Shown one piece after another: positions 20,698 through 32,321 of a stretch of DNA of 64,000 nucleotides. Location of the stretch: assembly GCF_000350225.1 (NCBI RefSeq), contig NW_005179040.1:1-64000 (forward strand). Direction: 5' to 3'. Position numbers and translations under genes: made by a program. Under the pieces are notes generated by a model. The model searched no databases and was not told where the DNA came from. It saw only the letters and a program-made list of their open reading frames with translations. This DNA is from Chondrus crispus. Lineage: Eukaryota; Rhodophyta; Florideophyceae; Gigartinales; Gigartinaceae. How positions within the stretch are numbered: the first letter of the stretch is position 1; the number at the start of each line of letters is the position of its first letter.

Positions 20698-21782
20698 TAG
20701 CTATGCTCTCCGAATTCAAGGAGATGTGGAATGGCCGCCTCGGGAAGATTGGCGCCACCAAGCACGGCATCGACCTCAAGGCGGGGTCCAATCCCATGTA
20801 CCAAGCTCCGTACCGGGCTGGTCAAACCGCACGGGAAAAGGAAAAAACCGAGGTGAACCGCATGCAGCGGGCCGGCGTCATCGAGCCGGCCACGGCAGAA
20901 TGGGCCAGTCCTGTGGACTTCGTGCCCAAAAAGGACGGTACCATGCGGTGCTGTGTGAACTACAGCAAGCTAAACGCACTTACCATCCGGAATTCCTATC
21001 CCCTACCGCGAGTGGATGAGTGCATCGACTCACTCGGCGACGATACAGTATTCACTACGCTTGATTGCAATAGTGGATACTGGCAAGTTGAAGTCGCCGA
21101 GAAGGACCGCGATAAGACGACGTTCGCGTTGCACTGCGGTCTATACCGGTTTGTGCGGATGCCGTTCGGTCTAAAGAATGCCCCAGCCACTTTCCAAAGG
21201 GCTGTGGACATCATCCTCTCCCGAGTTAAATGGGAACCGCATTGGTGTACTTGGATGACGTCATCGTGTACTCTACATCCGTTACGGAACACCTCGACCA
21301 CGTTCGGGAGGTACTACAACTGCTGTACACTGCCGGGGTATCGCTGAAGATATCGAAATGTACATTCTTCGACACTTCAGTGACGTACCTGGGGCACACA
21401 ATCCGACCGGGACGGTTAGAAGTCGAGAGGCGCAACGTCATCGCTATCGAGCGGGCGCTACCTCCCTCTAACCAAACAGAGTTACGCTCCTTCCTGGGGT
21501 GGTGCCACGTCTATAGGCGGTTCGTTCCGAACTTCGCCAAAATAGCTGCCCCCTTGAACCGGAAGACGAGCACGGACCATCCCTTCGAACTGGGGCTCCT
21601 ATCCGATTCGGAATACGAGGCCTTTTCTGAGCTCAAGAAGAGGCTGGTCTCGCCGCCCATTTTGGCTCTACCCCGTCACGGTTATAAGTACACGCTCGAC
21701 ACCGACGCCTGCGCGTATCAGGTCGGATCTGCATTGCTGCAAGACCAACCGAACGGGGATCGGGTACCCATAGGCTATTGAA
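20556..21782 (+). pseudogene. pol: Reverse transcriptase and RNase H start, chromodomain element
   Basis: RT motifs in order: YQAPYRAGQTAREKEK, AGVIEPATAEWASPVDFVPK, YSKLNALTIRNSYPLPR, TLDCNSGYWQVEVAEKDRDK, MPFGLKNAPATFQRAVD, then after a frameshift at about 21235 LVYLDDVIVYS with the canonical YLDD box. Next come YLGHTIRPG, LRSFLGWCHVYRRFVPNF and the RNase H start YTLDTDACAYQVGSALLQ. An in-frame TGA stops the frame at 21780. The enzyme copies element RNA into DNA. Unlike family 1, the catalytic box here is standard. Confidence 0.9.
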
Positions 21783-22483
21783 GCCGTAGTCTCACATATG
21801 CCGAACGGAATTACACGACGACCGAGAAGGATTGTCTTGCCGTCGTCTGGAGCATCCTCGTGTTGCGCCCATATTTGTATGGCGCAACGTTCAACCTCCG
21901 AACGGACCATGAGGCCCTCCGGTGGGTCCTCAATTTGGCGGACAGCTCCGGCCGGCTCGCCCGCTGGCGGTTACGCCTGGCGGAGTACGACTACGACGTA
22001 CAATACCGGTCGGGTGTCAAACACCAACTGGCGGATGGGGTATCTCGCCTCCGGATGGACGAAGGGGAAACCGCAGCGGTAGACGACGAAGTCCCGTGCT
22101 TCTTCGTTCAAGTGTCAAGACAGGAGCCTAACATGGGGCCCGTCGATATTGACTGGGCCCCAGCTATCGAACGGAGTGTTGAGGAGACGCGAGAGAGGCC
22201 CCAGGCCCTTGCAGTAACTCCTGAACAGACAGATGAATCGTCCCTGTCGGTTGAGGCATTTATCCAAACGCAGGGTTCGGACGAGTTCTGCATCCACGCC
22301 GCCCGGACCGTCAGAGAGCCAGACTCTAAGTATGACGTAGACCGTTACGGTTTCCTGGTGCGGAGGTCCCCTCTCGATGGGACACTGCAACGCGTCGTCC
22401 CGAAACGGTTAAGGGCCAAGGTGCTGTATTTGGCACTCCACCCGACATTGGCCGGACACCCCAGTGGGACCAGGATGTACTGA
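21783..22483 (+). pseudogene. pol: RNase H C-terminal part and integrase linker
   Basis: Continues directly after the TGA: YAERNYTTTEKDCLAVVWS holds the RNase H Glu, FNLRTDHEALRWVLNL the second Asp, and YRSGVKHQLADGVSRLR the usual end of the domain. The following acidic linker (DEVPCFFVQV) leads to the integrase zinc-finger region. It stops at 22483 by a nonsense codon. Confidence 0.82.
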
Positions 22484-23270
22484 ACCCTGACAAGGGAGTA
22501 CTACTGGCCTCACATGGCCAACGACATATACGCCACCGTACGGAACTGTCAACCGTGCTCTGCGACACGGAGCACGATTGTAGGTCATCAAAAGGACATG
22601 AAACTATTCCCCGGACCGAACCCTTGGAGGTTGTCGCAATGAGCCTCCCGGGTCCGTTGCCGAAGACCGCACATGGGAATCAGGTCGTCCTTGTGATTAC
22701 GGACCGATTCTCGAAGCTCACGCGCAGTATCGCGCTTCGTACGACAACCGCATCTGTGGTGGCTAACGCATTCCTGGACAACTGGGTGTACGTCTACGGA
22801 GCACCACCGTACGTCCTTACCGATAACGGCCCGCAATTTCCGGCGAAGTTCTTCGGCGCCGTGTGAGCGCTGCTAGGCATACGTCACTATTTGACGACCA
22901 CCCGCAAACTAACGGGCAGACCGAGCGGTTTAATAAGACCATCTTATAGAGGCTCCTACATTATGTCGAGGAACACCAGCGAGGCTGCGATGACTTCCTC
23001 CAGCCTCTGACGTATGCTTATAACACACAAGTCCACCGGTCAACGGAGACTACTCCGTTTGACCTAGTGTTGACAAGACAACCGTCCGGATTAACCGTCG
23101 CGGGTACAGCGCCCCAGGCTGCGGGAGTCGCCCATGACGACCCACGTACTCCCGTACAATACAAGCGGGCGACTCTTCGCAAGCTACGGGATGACCTCGA
23201 CCGTGCGCGGGTAAAGATGACCGCGGCCCAGAAGCGGTATAAAGAGAACTTCGATAAGAAAGTCTGATTC
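22484..23270 (+). pseudogene. Integrase zinc finger and core, chromodomain element
   Basis: Text after the stop continues with YWPHMANDIYATVRNC and CSATRST (Cys pair of the zinc finger). The core is at 22618-22866: LVITDRFSKLTRSIAL supplies the first Asp and YVLTDNGPQFPAKFF the second. After a stop at 22866 and a frameshift, HPQTNGQTERFNKTI (about 22890-22945) supplies the Glu. A further frame (23067-23267) has ATLRKLRDDLDRARVKMTAA, the helical part after the core. Confidence 0.82.
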
Positions 23271-23276
23271 CGACCG

Positions 23277-23766
23277 GTGATACAGGAGGGCGACCAAGTC
23301 TACGTGGACCGCCCCCTCCGAGCCCTCCAAGCGGCTGAAGGACGTGGCCGTGACGGGCAGGGGCTCGGGAGGGACGACCTGTCCGTCAAGCTTTTACAGA
23401 AGACAGAAGGACCCTTTTGGGTCCGTCAAGCCACAGACACGACCGTCACTGTGGAGCAAGACGGGCTTCCCGTACGAGTCAGTATTGACCGCGTCAGGCG
23501 GATGCCGACGGGCCCGGGGGACCGGACCATGCCTACCGGGGGCATAAGTGCCCCTTCCAAAACGGATTGACCCTCCCCGTGGGGATGGTGCTAATACCCC
23601 CGAGGGGTTCTTTCTCGACCGTCTCGTAGCGCATCGCGACACCGCTACCGGTTTGGAATACAAAGTGCGGTGGTATGGCTACACCCCCGGCGGATGATAC
23701 ATTCGAACTGGCGGAGGACCTACCACAAGCCTTTATCGATCGGTATTGGCGAGCCCACCGAGCTTA
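23277..23766 (+). pseudogene. Integrase C-terminal module and chromodomain (frameshifted)
   Basis: The first part has IQEGDQVYVDRP and KLLQKTEGPFWVRQATDTTV, the SH3-like/GPF module. After a stop at 23570, a chromodomain is readable at about 23610-23766: HRDTATGLEYKVRWYGYTPG in one frame, then DDTFELAEDLPQAFIDRYW in the next. A one-base insertion in the C run at about 23690 separates the halves. Chromodomains direct chromovirus integration to marked chromatin. Its presence places the element in the chromovirus-like group. Confidence 0.82.
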
Positions 23767-25182
23767 ACATTCTGCTCGGTGGCGCAAGCTAAGAATGGGG
23801 GTCTCCCGGATACTGTAGCGGTTGAGACCACCCGCATGTAGCGCATGCGGGGGCGAAGTCGCGTACTGGGACGTCACTACCGCTCGGAACTATACCTAAT
23901 ACGATGGGCCTTGCACCCTCTAAACTACGGCCGGAAGTCGACCCCGTCACTTCCCGAACTAAGGGCCTTAGTTAAATATTGGCTAGCCCTCCGGGGAGGT
24001 GCCGTGTGTCAAATACTGTACACGCCGCCTATCAGGCGTGTGATCCGAAACGGTGAAGTCCAGGGACCTCAGTGGGATCGCCTAGGTTACTAGGTGTTCC
24101 CCGAGGTCGACCAGGGTCGAAGATGGGGAGCTACGGCACGCCCGCGGTGCCCACGGTAAATACCGTCTCGGATACCTGCAGCGGCGGTGCGACCCCCCAC
24201 ACGCGGCAAAAGTTGCCAAGTGTCATTCCTGTACTGGTGCGGTGACCTGTGGCAAAAATCCGGGGACCAAATTGTGAGGGGTGACACCGTTCGGTTCGGC
24301 AATTAAGTCGAAGTCCGGGCTACGTTTGAGCCACTAGCGGACTCAATAAAACTCGTAGCCCACTTCCGAGAACGGCTTCGTACTTCTCGCGTCAATCTGG
24401 ACTCCGGGGTACCACCTCCGAAAAAGCGGTCATGGCGAGATGTCAACCGATTTAGAAACGAGATAAGCTTTTATCGGTTCTAGTCGTTTTTTACAGTTTC
24501 CAAATCGGGTTTGTCGGCGAAGTTACCGCAGGCGCAGCCGTGCGCCGCTACCCGCCACGGAAAGGCACCGAACGAGGCCAGAGGGGTCTCCCCGCAACAA
24601 CGAGGGTCGAGACCCCGCGTACTGTACGCGCCGGTGGAAAAGAGGGGCGTCCGAGTTGGAAAAATGGCCAGCCCTCCGGGAGGGTGCCTTGCATTGGTAC
24701 GTTTGCACCACTACCCCGGAGGAGCGCCTGCTTGTGGGGAGTCGCTCTAGCCCTCCGGGTGGGGCCTGGGTCTGTACCTGGCGCCCTGCAAAGCGGGGCG
24801 CAACCGAACGGTACCCTCCAGGGACCTCCGGGGGAGCGCTCAGGTCCATTAGCGCCCCTCGGGGCCGACGCTGGATGAGGGGGGATGGGGAAGTGCCGCC
24901 GTGCGGCCATGCCTTCCCCAAACCCAATCACCGGCACGGAATGGCCGGGGTACAGTACATGTGGTGCATACGGTACTGTACCCGGTGGCGGCACCCAATG
25001 ACGACGCGCGGCGGCGCATGGGTGGCGGTTCGGAACGCCGCCGATTTGTGGGACCACCCAATCGGAGCTCGTCACAAAGGAAAAAAGCCGCACCCCGAAC
25101 GGAAAATCAGGCGTGCTTTACTTAGAAAAAGGCCAATTTTCCGCGAGGGAAAACGGAGCGGCATCGGACCGGGGGAGGGCCG
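23767..25182. other. Non-coding 3' internal region of chromodomain element
   Basis: No recognised protein in either strand. It is rich in short palindromic GC text and contains TACTGTA/TACAGTA heptamers at about 23811, 24015, 24620 and 24945-24975. It ends in the purine run before the LTR at 25183. Unlike the other large elements here, it shows no convincing antisense gene. Confidence 0.5.
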
Positions 25183-25852
25183 TGTAGTATAACCTCCCGC
25201 TGGGGCTTTATTATAGATTAGATCAACTCAGAATCGGATCGGTTACTGTAGAGCTCGATGCTCTACAGTACCACCACGTGTACCCCCGAGTACAGGGGGC
25301 GCACGTGTACACGTGCACGCGCGGGACCGAAGAACGCGCACACACGTGTACTGTAAGCCCCGATGGCTGACAGTATTACAGTGTCGACCGACCGCTACAG
25401 TATGTCGCTACAGTACATCGGTACTGTACTACTATGATAGGTTATTATGTATATTAAATATAGGGCGGACCGGCGGCGGTGGGGGAGGACAAGCACGGAC
25501 TTGTCACCCACCGACCGTCAAGGTCCGACTTCCCGCTTATTCTAAGGTAACACTCGCTAATTACCTTAGAAGCGGCACCGAGCGCGGGTTGAGGACGCGC
25601 GCGGTACGCCCACGAGCCGGCTCCGCCTCCGCCCGTCGGTACTGGATCGTTACCCAGTACCGCGACGGGGCGTCGAGGCGTCGAACCGCTCGCGTATACC
25701 GGCGTCCTCCCCGTCCCCGCTCTACCACGCTACCCGGGCCCGCTGCCCGGTGCCGTTAGCTGGTGTCCCGCTTCACCCCCGTCTTCTCGTTCGGACGGGG
25801 TCTACGTCGAGCTGTGCATACACCCCTCTCCGCTGGGGGTGTTTATGCTACA
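25183..25852 (+). repeat. LTR (670 bp), family E
   Basis: Bounded by TGTAGTATAACC and GTTTATGCTACA, near-perfect inverted ends. A second copy lies on the minus strand at 62517-63187 with the same ends and matching interior. A purine run (GGGGGAGGGCCG) precedes it, marking it as a 3' LTR. The start of the LTR is packed with hairpins built on CTACAGTA/TACTGTAG (for example 25232-25265). Confidence 0.85.
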
Positions 25853-26179
25853 GGCCGCACTGCGCATACCGACCACCGGAGCTGCGCCTACTCCCGCGCG
25901 CACGCTCGGACCGCTTGGAAAGTCGATGAGCCCTCTCCCCCAGGAGGTCCGCGCAGGCAAGAGGCGGCAAGACGGAGAAGGCAGATGTTTTATTGGGGTA
26001 CTATCTGGTTGAGAACTACCGTCACGGAATAGCGCCTATTCGAGCCTCGCGCGCTTGGGCGAGCGGAATCCCTCGGCCAAACCGTCGGGGCGCCCCGCCA
26101 TGCTCGCCCCAAAGGACCGGTTGGTGAAACCCGGCGCAGGTGGAATCTCAGCCCCGCGCTTGTGGCGCCCGGAGAAGAC

Positions 26180-28490
26180 TCAATCAAGCTCGTCAATTGT
26201 TGACGCAGCCTTCGGGACGAAGGCCGCACCCTCTGTGGGCTCGCTCCCCAAAATCGAGAGCTGACGGCGCGCCTCGGCAAGCTCTGCGTCGCGTTGGCGC
26301 AAGGCGTAGATCCCCGAGCGAGCGGCCGCGAGCGCCTCCGTCACGGTTGAAGGCACCTCGAGGTTCTCGTACGAACATGCGTACTGTAGAACCGCGAAGG
26401 CACCTATTTCCGCCTCGTGACGGAACCCGGCGGATGATGGCGCCATGGGCTGGGATGACCCGCCCGCTGCTGGCGCGGACCGTATCGGATTCTCACTCGT
26501 CGCGGAAGAGGACGAGGCGCCCGGCGGAGGCTCCGCCCCGCCCACTACCGGCGTAAACCGTGTCGGATCCCGGTCCTCTCTCGACGAGGGTGAGCAAGCC
26601 CGCAGAGGCCTCGCGTTGGCCGAGCGGTCGCGCATGGGCGTGCGCGCTCCGACCTCAAGTCGGGAGGTCCGTGCAACTGAGGAACTGTCGCTCGGGGAGC
26701 CCAGGTAAGCCGTCACGCCGCGAATCGGCGGAGGCGGGAACGGAGAACGGCTATCCGGTGAGGGCGGCGGAGCCTCTGTCTTCCAAGACGGAAATTCCGA
26801 CCCTGTCACCCGACGAGTGGTAACCCGGGAGCCTCACCAGCCCCCGAGAGGGTCTCGTGGGCAACATCAACGACCTCCATCGGGTCCAGCGGGGGCGGCG
26901 GGGGCCTCTCCATTTCTTCGTCGACCTCCGTGGCCCTGTAGGCCGACCCAACGGGGCACTCTTCGACTACCACCGATGTGGGGGGCTGGGGTAAATTCTG
27001 TAAGGTCTCCTGCGGGGGAGCGGCACCCATTGAGCCCGACTCCCTTCCAAGTCCGTTGAAGTTCGCTACCCCCAGCAGCCCCGCTTGGGCGGGTGTCGCC
27101 GTGGGGGCTTCTTCGAGAGGGAGACCTGGTGACCCCGGTATGACCTACTGGTCGGGGTCTTGATGGGGACCCCCCGGTTCTTCCTCCCCACGCCGAGGCA
27201 TGTGAGGGATGACCCCGGTACGGTAATCGTACCAGATAAAGTCTGCGTCGTCGCTCCACGGCCGGTGCAGGGTGAATTCCAAGAGCTTGTCGGTGTAGTC
27301 AGCATCGAACGGGGAACCTTCCAGCGCGGCTATCCCCACCGATCGGATCAATGCAATCAAAGAAGGTTGCAGGCGGAAGAGCACGCACAGGCAAGGGTGA
27401 TGCCGGCGCGCGTCCAGACGCGCGTCGGGATAGCGCGTGGAGAACGGCATCCCCTCGCACACCGCACGGAGGAAGCAGTGGAGCACGAGAGCTGCCCACT
27501 CCGAGAGCGTGATGACACGGACCAGCGCTCGCTGCTGGTTATCCACTGCGGTCCGAGAGCCCGACCGCCACCGTGAGGTGACGTACGCCATCACACTGTG
27601 CGTCGGCACGCAGAGGTGCTCGGGCGCCTCATAATCGGACCAGTCGGTGGGCAGGTGCGGATAGAGCTTCGACCGCGCTTGGACTGGCACGGAGAGGAAT
27701 TCCGTGCAGTGCCAGAGGTGGAAGAAAAATCCGTACCTCGCCAGCGGAGGCGGCTCTCCCGTGCGGCGTCCTCGCCCCAACGGTGGCGGTTGGCGACGCT
27801 GTACCAATCCCATATCGGGCGGGGGAAGGCCACCAACCGAGCATGGGGGACCGCTTGGTCCTCCCGTCCGAACCGGGCAAGCAACAGAAACAGGGCCTTG
27901 TGGTACGCCACCTCCTCGGGGCAGCGGACATACATGATGTCACTCCCCGAGTCGGCCCAAACCCGACACGGCGAATGGCGCCAGCGGCTGATCCAGGCCT
28001 CGCCTTGGGTCCGCTGACCTCCGTGGCCTTTCGCCGACCGGCTGCGGGCCCCACGTTGAACCGGGATCTCCGCAAAGCGCGCCGCGTCGAGGTACCGAGG
28101 GGAAACCCTACTGTATTCCGCAACAGTTAGCGGTGGCTCCGGAGCGGCAGATGGGCGCCCCGTGCGCCGCCAGCGGTGGTCGAGTTCTTGACCTGGGAAC
28201 GCGCGGCGGGCCATCTCTCGTAGACTCATTGACGGATTGGCTCGCACACCGCGGTTCCTCCAGGGACTTCTGATTACCGTTGAAAGGTCCGCCCTGTCGA
28301 GCGGGTCGGCCGGCGTTACCGTTGCTGCTCTCAACCGACTCACCGCTCGGGCGAGCGACGGGAGACGCGGTACGGGGAAACTTCGCAGCGGTCTCAGTAT
28401 GGGAGAGCGGGGCTGTGTCGCCTCAGCCCTTGACCGTACCGCCGGCGGATCCACCGCCGGCACCGTCGGGTTATTCACCTGTTCCGACAT
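26180..28490 (-). pseudogene. Antisense accessory ORF, copy F
   Basis: From the ATG at 28490 (MSEQVNNPTVPAVDPP) the reading goes to about 27700 in one frame, continues in the frame 27813-27145 (YGFFFHLWHCTEFL, RALVRVITLSEWAALVL, LIALIRSVGIAALEGSPFD), and ends with the piece 26809-26180. It is homologous to the antisense ORF in the 14.4-kb element: compare RDRQHGLWVVFLTEW there and LIAQMRLLDFSVPLGGSDFN with the matching text here. The start also resembles that copy's start (MSKDKTNPTCPPPPE). N-terminal part Ser/Pro/Arg-rich, middle globular with conserved Trp and Phe. Frameshifts near 27.75 and 27.0 kb. Function unknown. Confidence 0.7.
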
Positions 28491-28834
28491 AGGTGTGATA
28501 ATAGGGACAGAAGAAGTTGTGGAAGTAGCTCGTACCGTCTGGTTGGGAAGGGATGAGGTTAGTACTGGTGAGGGTCGATCGCATGGGGGAGCCGGAGTCT
28601 CGACCGCATGGGAATTCTCGCCCGGCTTATATAGCCAAGCGAAAGACCGCCGAGCTGCCCGAATGGGGCGCCGGCGCCTGCCTATTACGGAAGAAGCCCG
28701 CGCGGTGCGGTCGTCGGCCAAGAAGGCGGCAGCAGATACCGATAACGGAATAGACCTGCCAGGCACGGTCGTCGGGACGGCTTGCAAGGGAGATAAGGGA
28801 CCCGACCGGTCGGCACGAGGACGTGCCGTCACTT

Positions 28835-28847
28835 AAGAAGGGGGGTC
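28835..28847 (+). promoter_or_regulatory. Polypurine tract of element F
   Basis: AAGAAGGGGGGTC immediately precedes the TGTGGTACAATT start of the LTR. Such a purine run primes plus-strand DNA synthesis in LTR retrotransposons, and its position marks the LTR that follows as the 3' one, sense on the plus strand. Confidence 0.75.
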
Positions 28848-29447
28848 TGTGGTACAATTGCCATGTGGCGCTACTGTACTAGGCGGGCGCCAGGGGCCCC
28901 GCCGAGTACAGTAGTAAGATGTTAACCGATACGGTGCATACGTGGCCAGCACGTGTAGATGTGGCCGCGTGAGAGTCCACGTGTTGTTAGTGGCACCAGC
29001 TAGTGCAGGTGTATACGTGGTGCGCGGCCGATCGGTGGGTTAGTCAGTAGTCATTTTTAGTTGCCGTAAGCTACAGTAAGCTGGCTACAGAATGCACAGC
29101 TACTGCGGTCCGTCCGATGCCACCGCTCTACTACGGGGTATAAGAAAGGGGGGCACCGGGCTGGAGGTAAACAGAGGCAAGCACGCCTCCCCTTACTTCC
29201 TGCCCTAGTCCTTTCTCCGTACGGTTAAGCAAGACCTTTAGGTTTCCAACTCGCCACCGGTCGTACTGCTCTACACCCCAGTACGACTGCGCCTGTCCAG
29301 TGTGGTGTACCTCCCTTGTCCAGTGCTTCCTACCGTTCCGGATTGTTCTACCTGACGCTCCAGTGTATCGGTCCCCCAGGCTCCCTCAATTTTAGGTACA
29401 GCCTGTCCTTTTCCATTACGATTTAGCGTCCCTACGGTTGTACCACA
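28848..29447 (+). repeat. 3' LTR (600 bp), element F
   Basis: Starts TGTGGTACAATT and ends GGTTGTACCACA, giving 10-bp inverted ends. Preceded by a polypurine tract. Carries several TACTGTA/TACAGTA heptamers (about 28872, 28908, 29062). The partner LTR is not in the window, so the boundaries rest on the terminal inverted repeats and the purine run. Confidence 0.72.
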
Positions 29448-30724
29448 ATACTGACGCAATCAACTTCTGAATCTGATTCTTTCGAGAAGATTTACAAATT
29501 GAAATGGGAAGCATAAAATGAATTCTTCTTTAAATTAATGTTGGATGACCCAAATATAGCCATTGAGAAGGGTATTGCTCACCTTAGAGTATACGCCTGC
29601 ACCATGTGAACAAGAATGATGTCAAAATTTTTAGTACACATGTGGGAAGAGTTTGTCCACAATTTCAATCACGAAGATGTAATCCGGACATTATGCAAGC
29701 GAACGTAAGTGGAACCGGCAAGGACCGGGGAGGGAGGGGAAATATAGGGGAAGAGACGTGAAGGGGGCGAGTCGGAGAGGGTGTTAGTGGTCACCGGTCG
29801 GCCGGCGTGAGACGGAGGAGGAGCCAGTGCCATCTGCGCTTTTCAAAAACGCTGCTGATTCAGAAACAGGAAGACAGGTGTCTTCAAATTGTTTCAGAGT
29901 TCGTGTGAGCACCTGTGAACTCTTCAGCCCATTTACTCACAACGTGAACACAAAATTCGGACAATACCGAAAGCACTATAATTTTTGTACTGCATTTGAT
30001 CGCTATTTCGCTCACGAAGCGCAGGCGCATGCATATGTCAGAATAGAGCAGATGGCTCCACTTGGATATTTAGCTCGCGGTATGTTTTAGAGCCTGGATG
30101 GATCGGTACTGTTCGTAATTGTATTTGCGATATCTGCAAGGACTTCCTCGCTGGAAGCCTTTACGGTACGCTACAGTACGGCCAGCACGGATGTCCGTAT
30201 TGATCCTCTTCAATAGTCCCTCAGCTACGTTTGGCAGTGGTAGGACTGCTTTTACATATACCACTAATATTGTCTAGACGACCGGCAATTGGTCTCATAT
30301 GAGGTCAAATGCTCTACAGTAAATTGTAAACAAAAATTAGAATTTTCGCAACTTTAGAACGAAAGGAGCACAATGTTTTCCAAGTAGAACTTTGAACGAC
30401 TATATATACAACGATAAACAGCTAGTTAGTAACTGACAAGCCAGTTCAGTGGTCTGCACGGATCGCTGAGTCTGAGAAGTCGAGGTTCAACTCCTCGATG
30501 AGCGCTTGTAGTGGTCGAAAAATCACTTCGGGGATCTCGATGGTTCTTCTTTGTGACCTGCAGCCCAGGACGCTTTACATCGCCCACTCGAACGTGAGAT
30601 TGAATTCGGTAACATCTCATAAAAGGGCATTCGGAAATTGCTGCAGGTCTTCTAAGCAAGTCTTTAGACGCAGGGTGGAATCATAGGGGGCAAAAGGATT
30701 TTCATCTCTTTTGCTCTATTTTGC
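29448..30724. other. No protein gene recognised; contains tRNA-like promoter boxes
   Basis: Only short unsupported ORFs. A G-rich stretch lies at about 29720-29830. A pol III-like box A/box B pair is at 30442-30494 and is listed separately. Confidence 0.45.
30442..30494 (+). promoter_or_regulatory. tRNA-like box A and box B
   Basis: CAGTTCAGTGG (30442-30452) matches a tRNA D-arm/box A except for its first base. GGTTCAACTCC (30484-30494) matches the T-arm/box B consensus, inside a 5-bp stem CGAGG/CCTCG with a 7-base loop. Spacing is 31 bases. A full cloverleaf does not form: the acceptor strand ACAAGC pairs only with GCTTGT several bases too far downstream. Likely a tRNA pseudogene or tRNA-derived repeat head. 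Confidence 0.35.
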
Positions 30725-31743
30725 TCAAATTCTGACCGATTTAGTCAGTTTTAAAAGTCTAAGAGCAGCTTTAGAAATAATAGTACTTACCTTTGTAAGT
30801 AAGATCGTGTCACGTTCGTTGACGCGTCTCTTAAAGCAGTCACGCCCGGTCTGGTGGGGACATAGATATACTTCTTTGTCAAGGTAGAACTTGTAAACGG
30901 AGCAAATAAACTTCGATTTCCTTGTGCATTTGCAAGTATTGCATCTAGATTGATGATAAAGAGCACTAAGCTCCTCTACAGAAGCGGTTCTGCGTTTGTG
31001 AGTGGTTCAAATCAAGTGCGTACCAATTCCACTGCCAAAGCCTATATTCTCGTCTTCAACAGAACTGTCTGATTCTCGCCGACGTAATGATATACGATCA
31101 ATTTTGTTGTCAATTAACTGGTCAGCGAGCTCACAGTAGAACTGATTGAGAGACATCTCAGAACCATCTCCTTTTGCACTTGTATACAGCTTCCAAGCAT
31201 CTCGGATGCAAATGGCCAATAGGGAAGTGTTGACAGGCATAAACCACCGCTTGACCTCAAACATCTTTTTCAGTCCGAGATCAACTTGACGGGATGTGTT
31301 GCGGTGGTCTATCTGAGAGCGAGTTTCATAATACCGCTCGCAGACTGAGAGAATACGCGCTGACAATTCCTCCTTTCTTTTCACACCATGGCGTGTAAGC
31401 CATCTCCCGCGATAGATGGGAGTTTCGCTATTGGTTGTTCCAACAGAACTAATTGAGTATCCTCGGTCTCCGTCGACCCACATCACAGCCATAAAGTGAG
31501 GTCCAGCTACCGGCTTGGAAACTAGAGTGACGAGTTCTCCTTTTACCGCAATCTCCAAATGAGATAGATATTTCATCGGATATTTATTTGTAGATGTCTT
31601 CACAACGCCTGTGAATCTTAGACATTTCTCATAAAATGATTCAGCGGTGTGCACAGATGGAAAGTACGAATTTGCACAGACAACAAGATTAGTGTGAAAC
31701 CAAGACTGTACCAATCGCAAGGTCACGGCCGTTCCGTGAGAGT
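30725..31743 (-). pseudogene. piggyBac-like (DDE_Tnp_1_7) transposase relic
   Basis: Reading from 31743 down: VTLRLVQSWFHTNLVV, then ANSYFPSVHTAESFYEK, where family members have Asp-Asn-Phe-Phe, then GVVKTSTNKYPMKYLS, AVMWVDGDRGYSISS and a helical block with YYETRSQIDHRN (the GVDxxDQ-like motif) and RWFMPVNTSLLAICIRDAWKLY. A TGA at 31007 is followed in the same frame by the Cys-rich C-terminal finger (CNTCKCTRKSKFICS, LCPHQTGRDCF). The frame is open right up to the LTR that starts at 31744, which removed the N-terminal part. With the second catalytic Asp replaced by Ala and a nonsense codon, it is dead. Confidence 0.82.
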
Positions 31744-32321
31744 TGTGGTATAGCTACATTTGTCCCGACCACTCGGAAACGAGGGAGGTTAGAGGCAAGG
31801 GAGCGCACGCCGCTGGCCTACCCACGCGCGAACGCAAAACGTGCGGATAGACTCGAAAAGAGGGAAGGCTCACCTGGCCGGTGACGCTGAGCCGGACGGT
31901 GGTGTTATAACCGGACGGCCAGTCACGGGTTAGAAGCCCGAGACTAAAAGGGAGGCCGGAACGGGATAGCAATTAGTCGAAGAGGGAAGGGAGGCGAGTC
32001 TGCCTCCTCTTCACTGGGACGAGGCAGGTGCCCCGGTCTTGACCCCTAAGTGGGACGCTAGGACACCTGTCCCGCTACACTAGCTCTTACTTACTGTATA
32101 CCAGCTACTGTACACAATTAATGAATTTGTGCCATTAACTACTAATTACTAATTATCTAACGCTCGGATCCTACTCGTGTAGCCGGTGGAGTATTACTGT
32201 TCTCCGCACCGGCCACCAGCTCTAAATACAATCCCTTACGGTTGTCCTCGCGCTTACACCCGAGATCACTGTACGTCGGAGCAGCGGCGGTGGCGTCGTC
32301 GCCTCCTCGCAATTATACTAC
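31744..32321. repeat. Probable solo LTR interrupting piggyBac relic
   Basis: Starts TGTGGTATAGC and ends ATTATACTAC, nearly inverted (GTGGTATA against TATACTAC, one mismatch), like the other LTRs here. It joins the open piggyBac frame on its left and the next LTR on its right. Contains TACTGTA heptamers at about 32092 and 32112. No second copy exists in the window and no polypurine tract is adjacent, so the call is by resemblance only. Confidence 0.42.

Larger units (their letters stand above)
19776..25852 (+). mobile_element. 5'-truncated chromodomain Ty3/gypsy element with 3' LTR
   Basis: Coding text runs protease, reverse transcriptase, RNase H, integrase, then a C-terminal chromodomain ending at 23766. 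After 1.4 kb without recognised genes comes a purine run (CCGGGGGAGGGCCG) and an LTR at 25183-25852. The purine run just before the LTR is typical of a 3' end, so I assign pol and this LTR to one element. An alternative is that pol belongs to the next element (3' LTR 28848-29447) and 25183-25852 is nested within it. Gag and the 5' LTR are absent. Several frame breaks make it defective. Confidence 0.75.
25853..29447 (+). mobile_element. 3' part of LTR element F with antisense gene
   Basis: Contains a long minus-strand gene (28490 to 26180), then AAGAAGGGGGGTC as polypurine tract, then a 600-bp LTR (28848-29447). The left edge is the end of the family E LTR, so either the pol at 19776-23766 belongs to this element and family E sits inside it, or this is a truncated fragment. 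Layout (antisense gene next to the 3' LTR) matches the elements at 44906-59345 and 32322-34452. Confidence 0.72.

Noticed and set aside
24548-25093. 181-residue minus ORF as accessory gene of the family E element
   Set aside because: Low complexity (Pro/Gly/Arg), no similarity to the accessory ORF of the other elements, and overlapping ORFs in other frames are equally long.
30435-30510. Functional tRNA gene
   Set aside because: T arm and box A fit, but the acceptor stem is out of register and no proper anticodon arm can be drawn.
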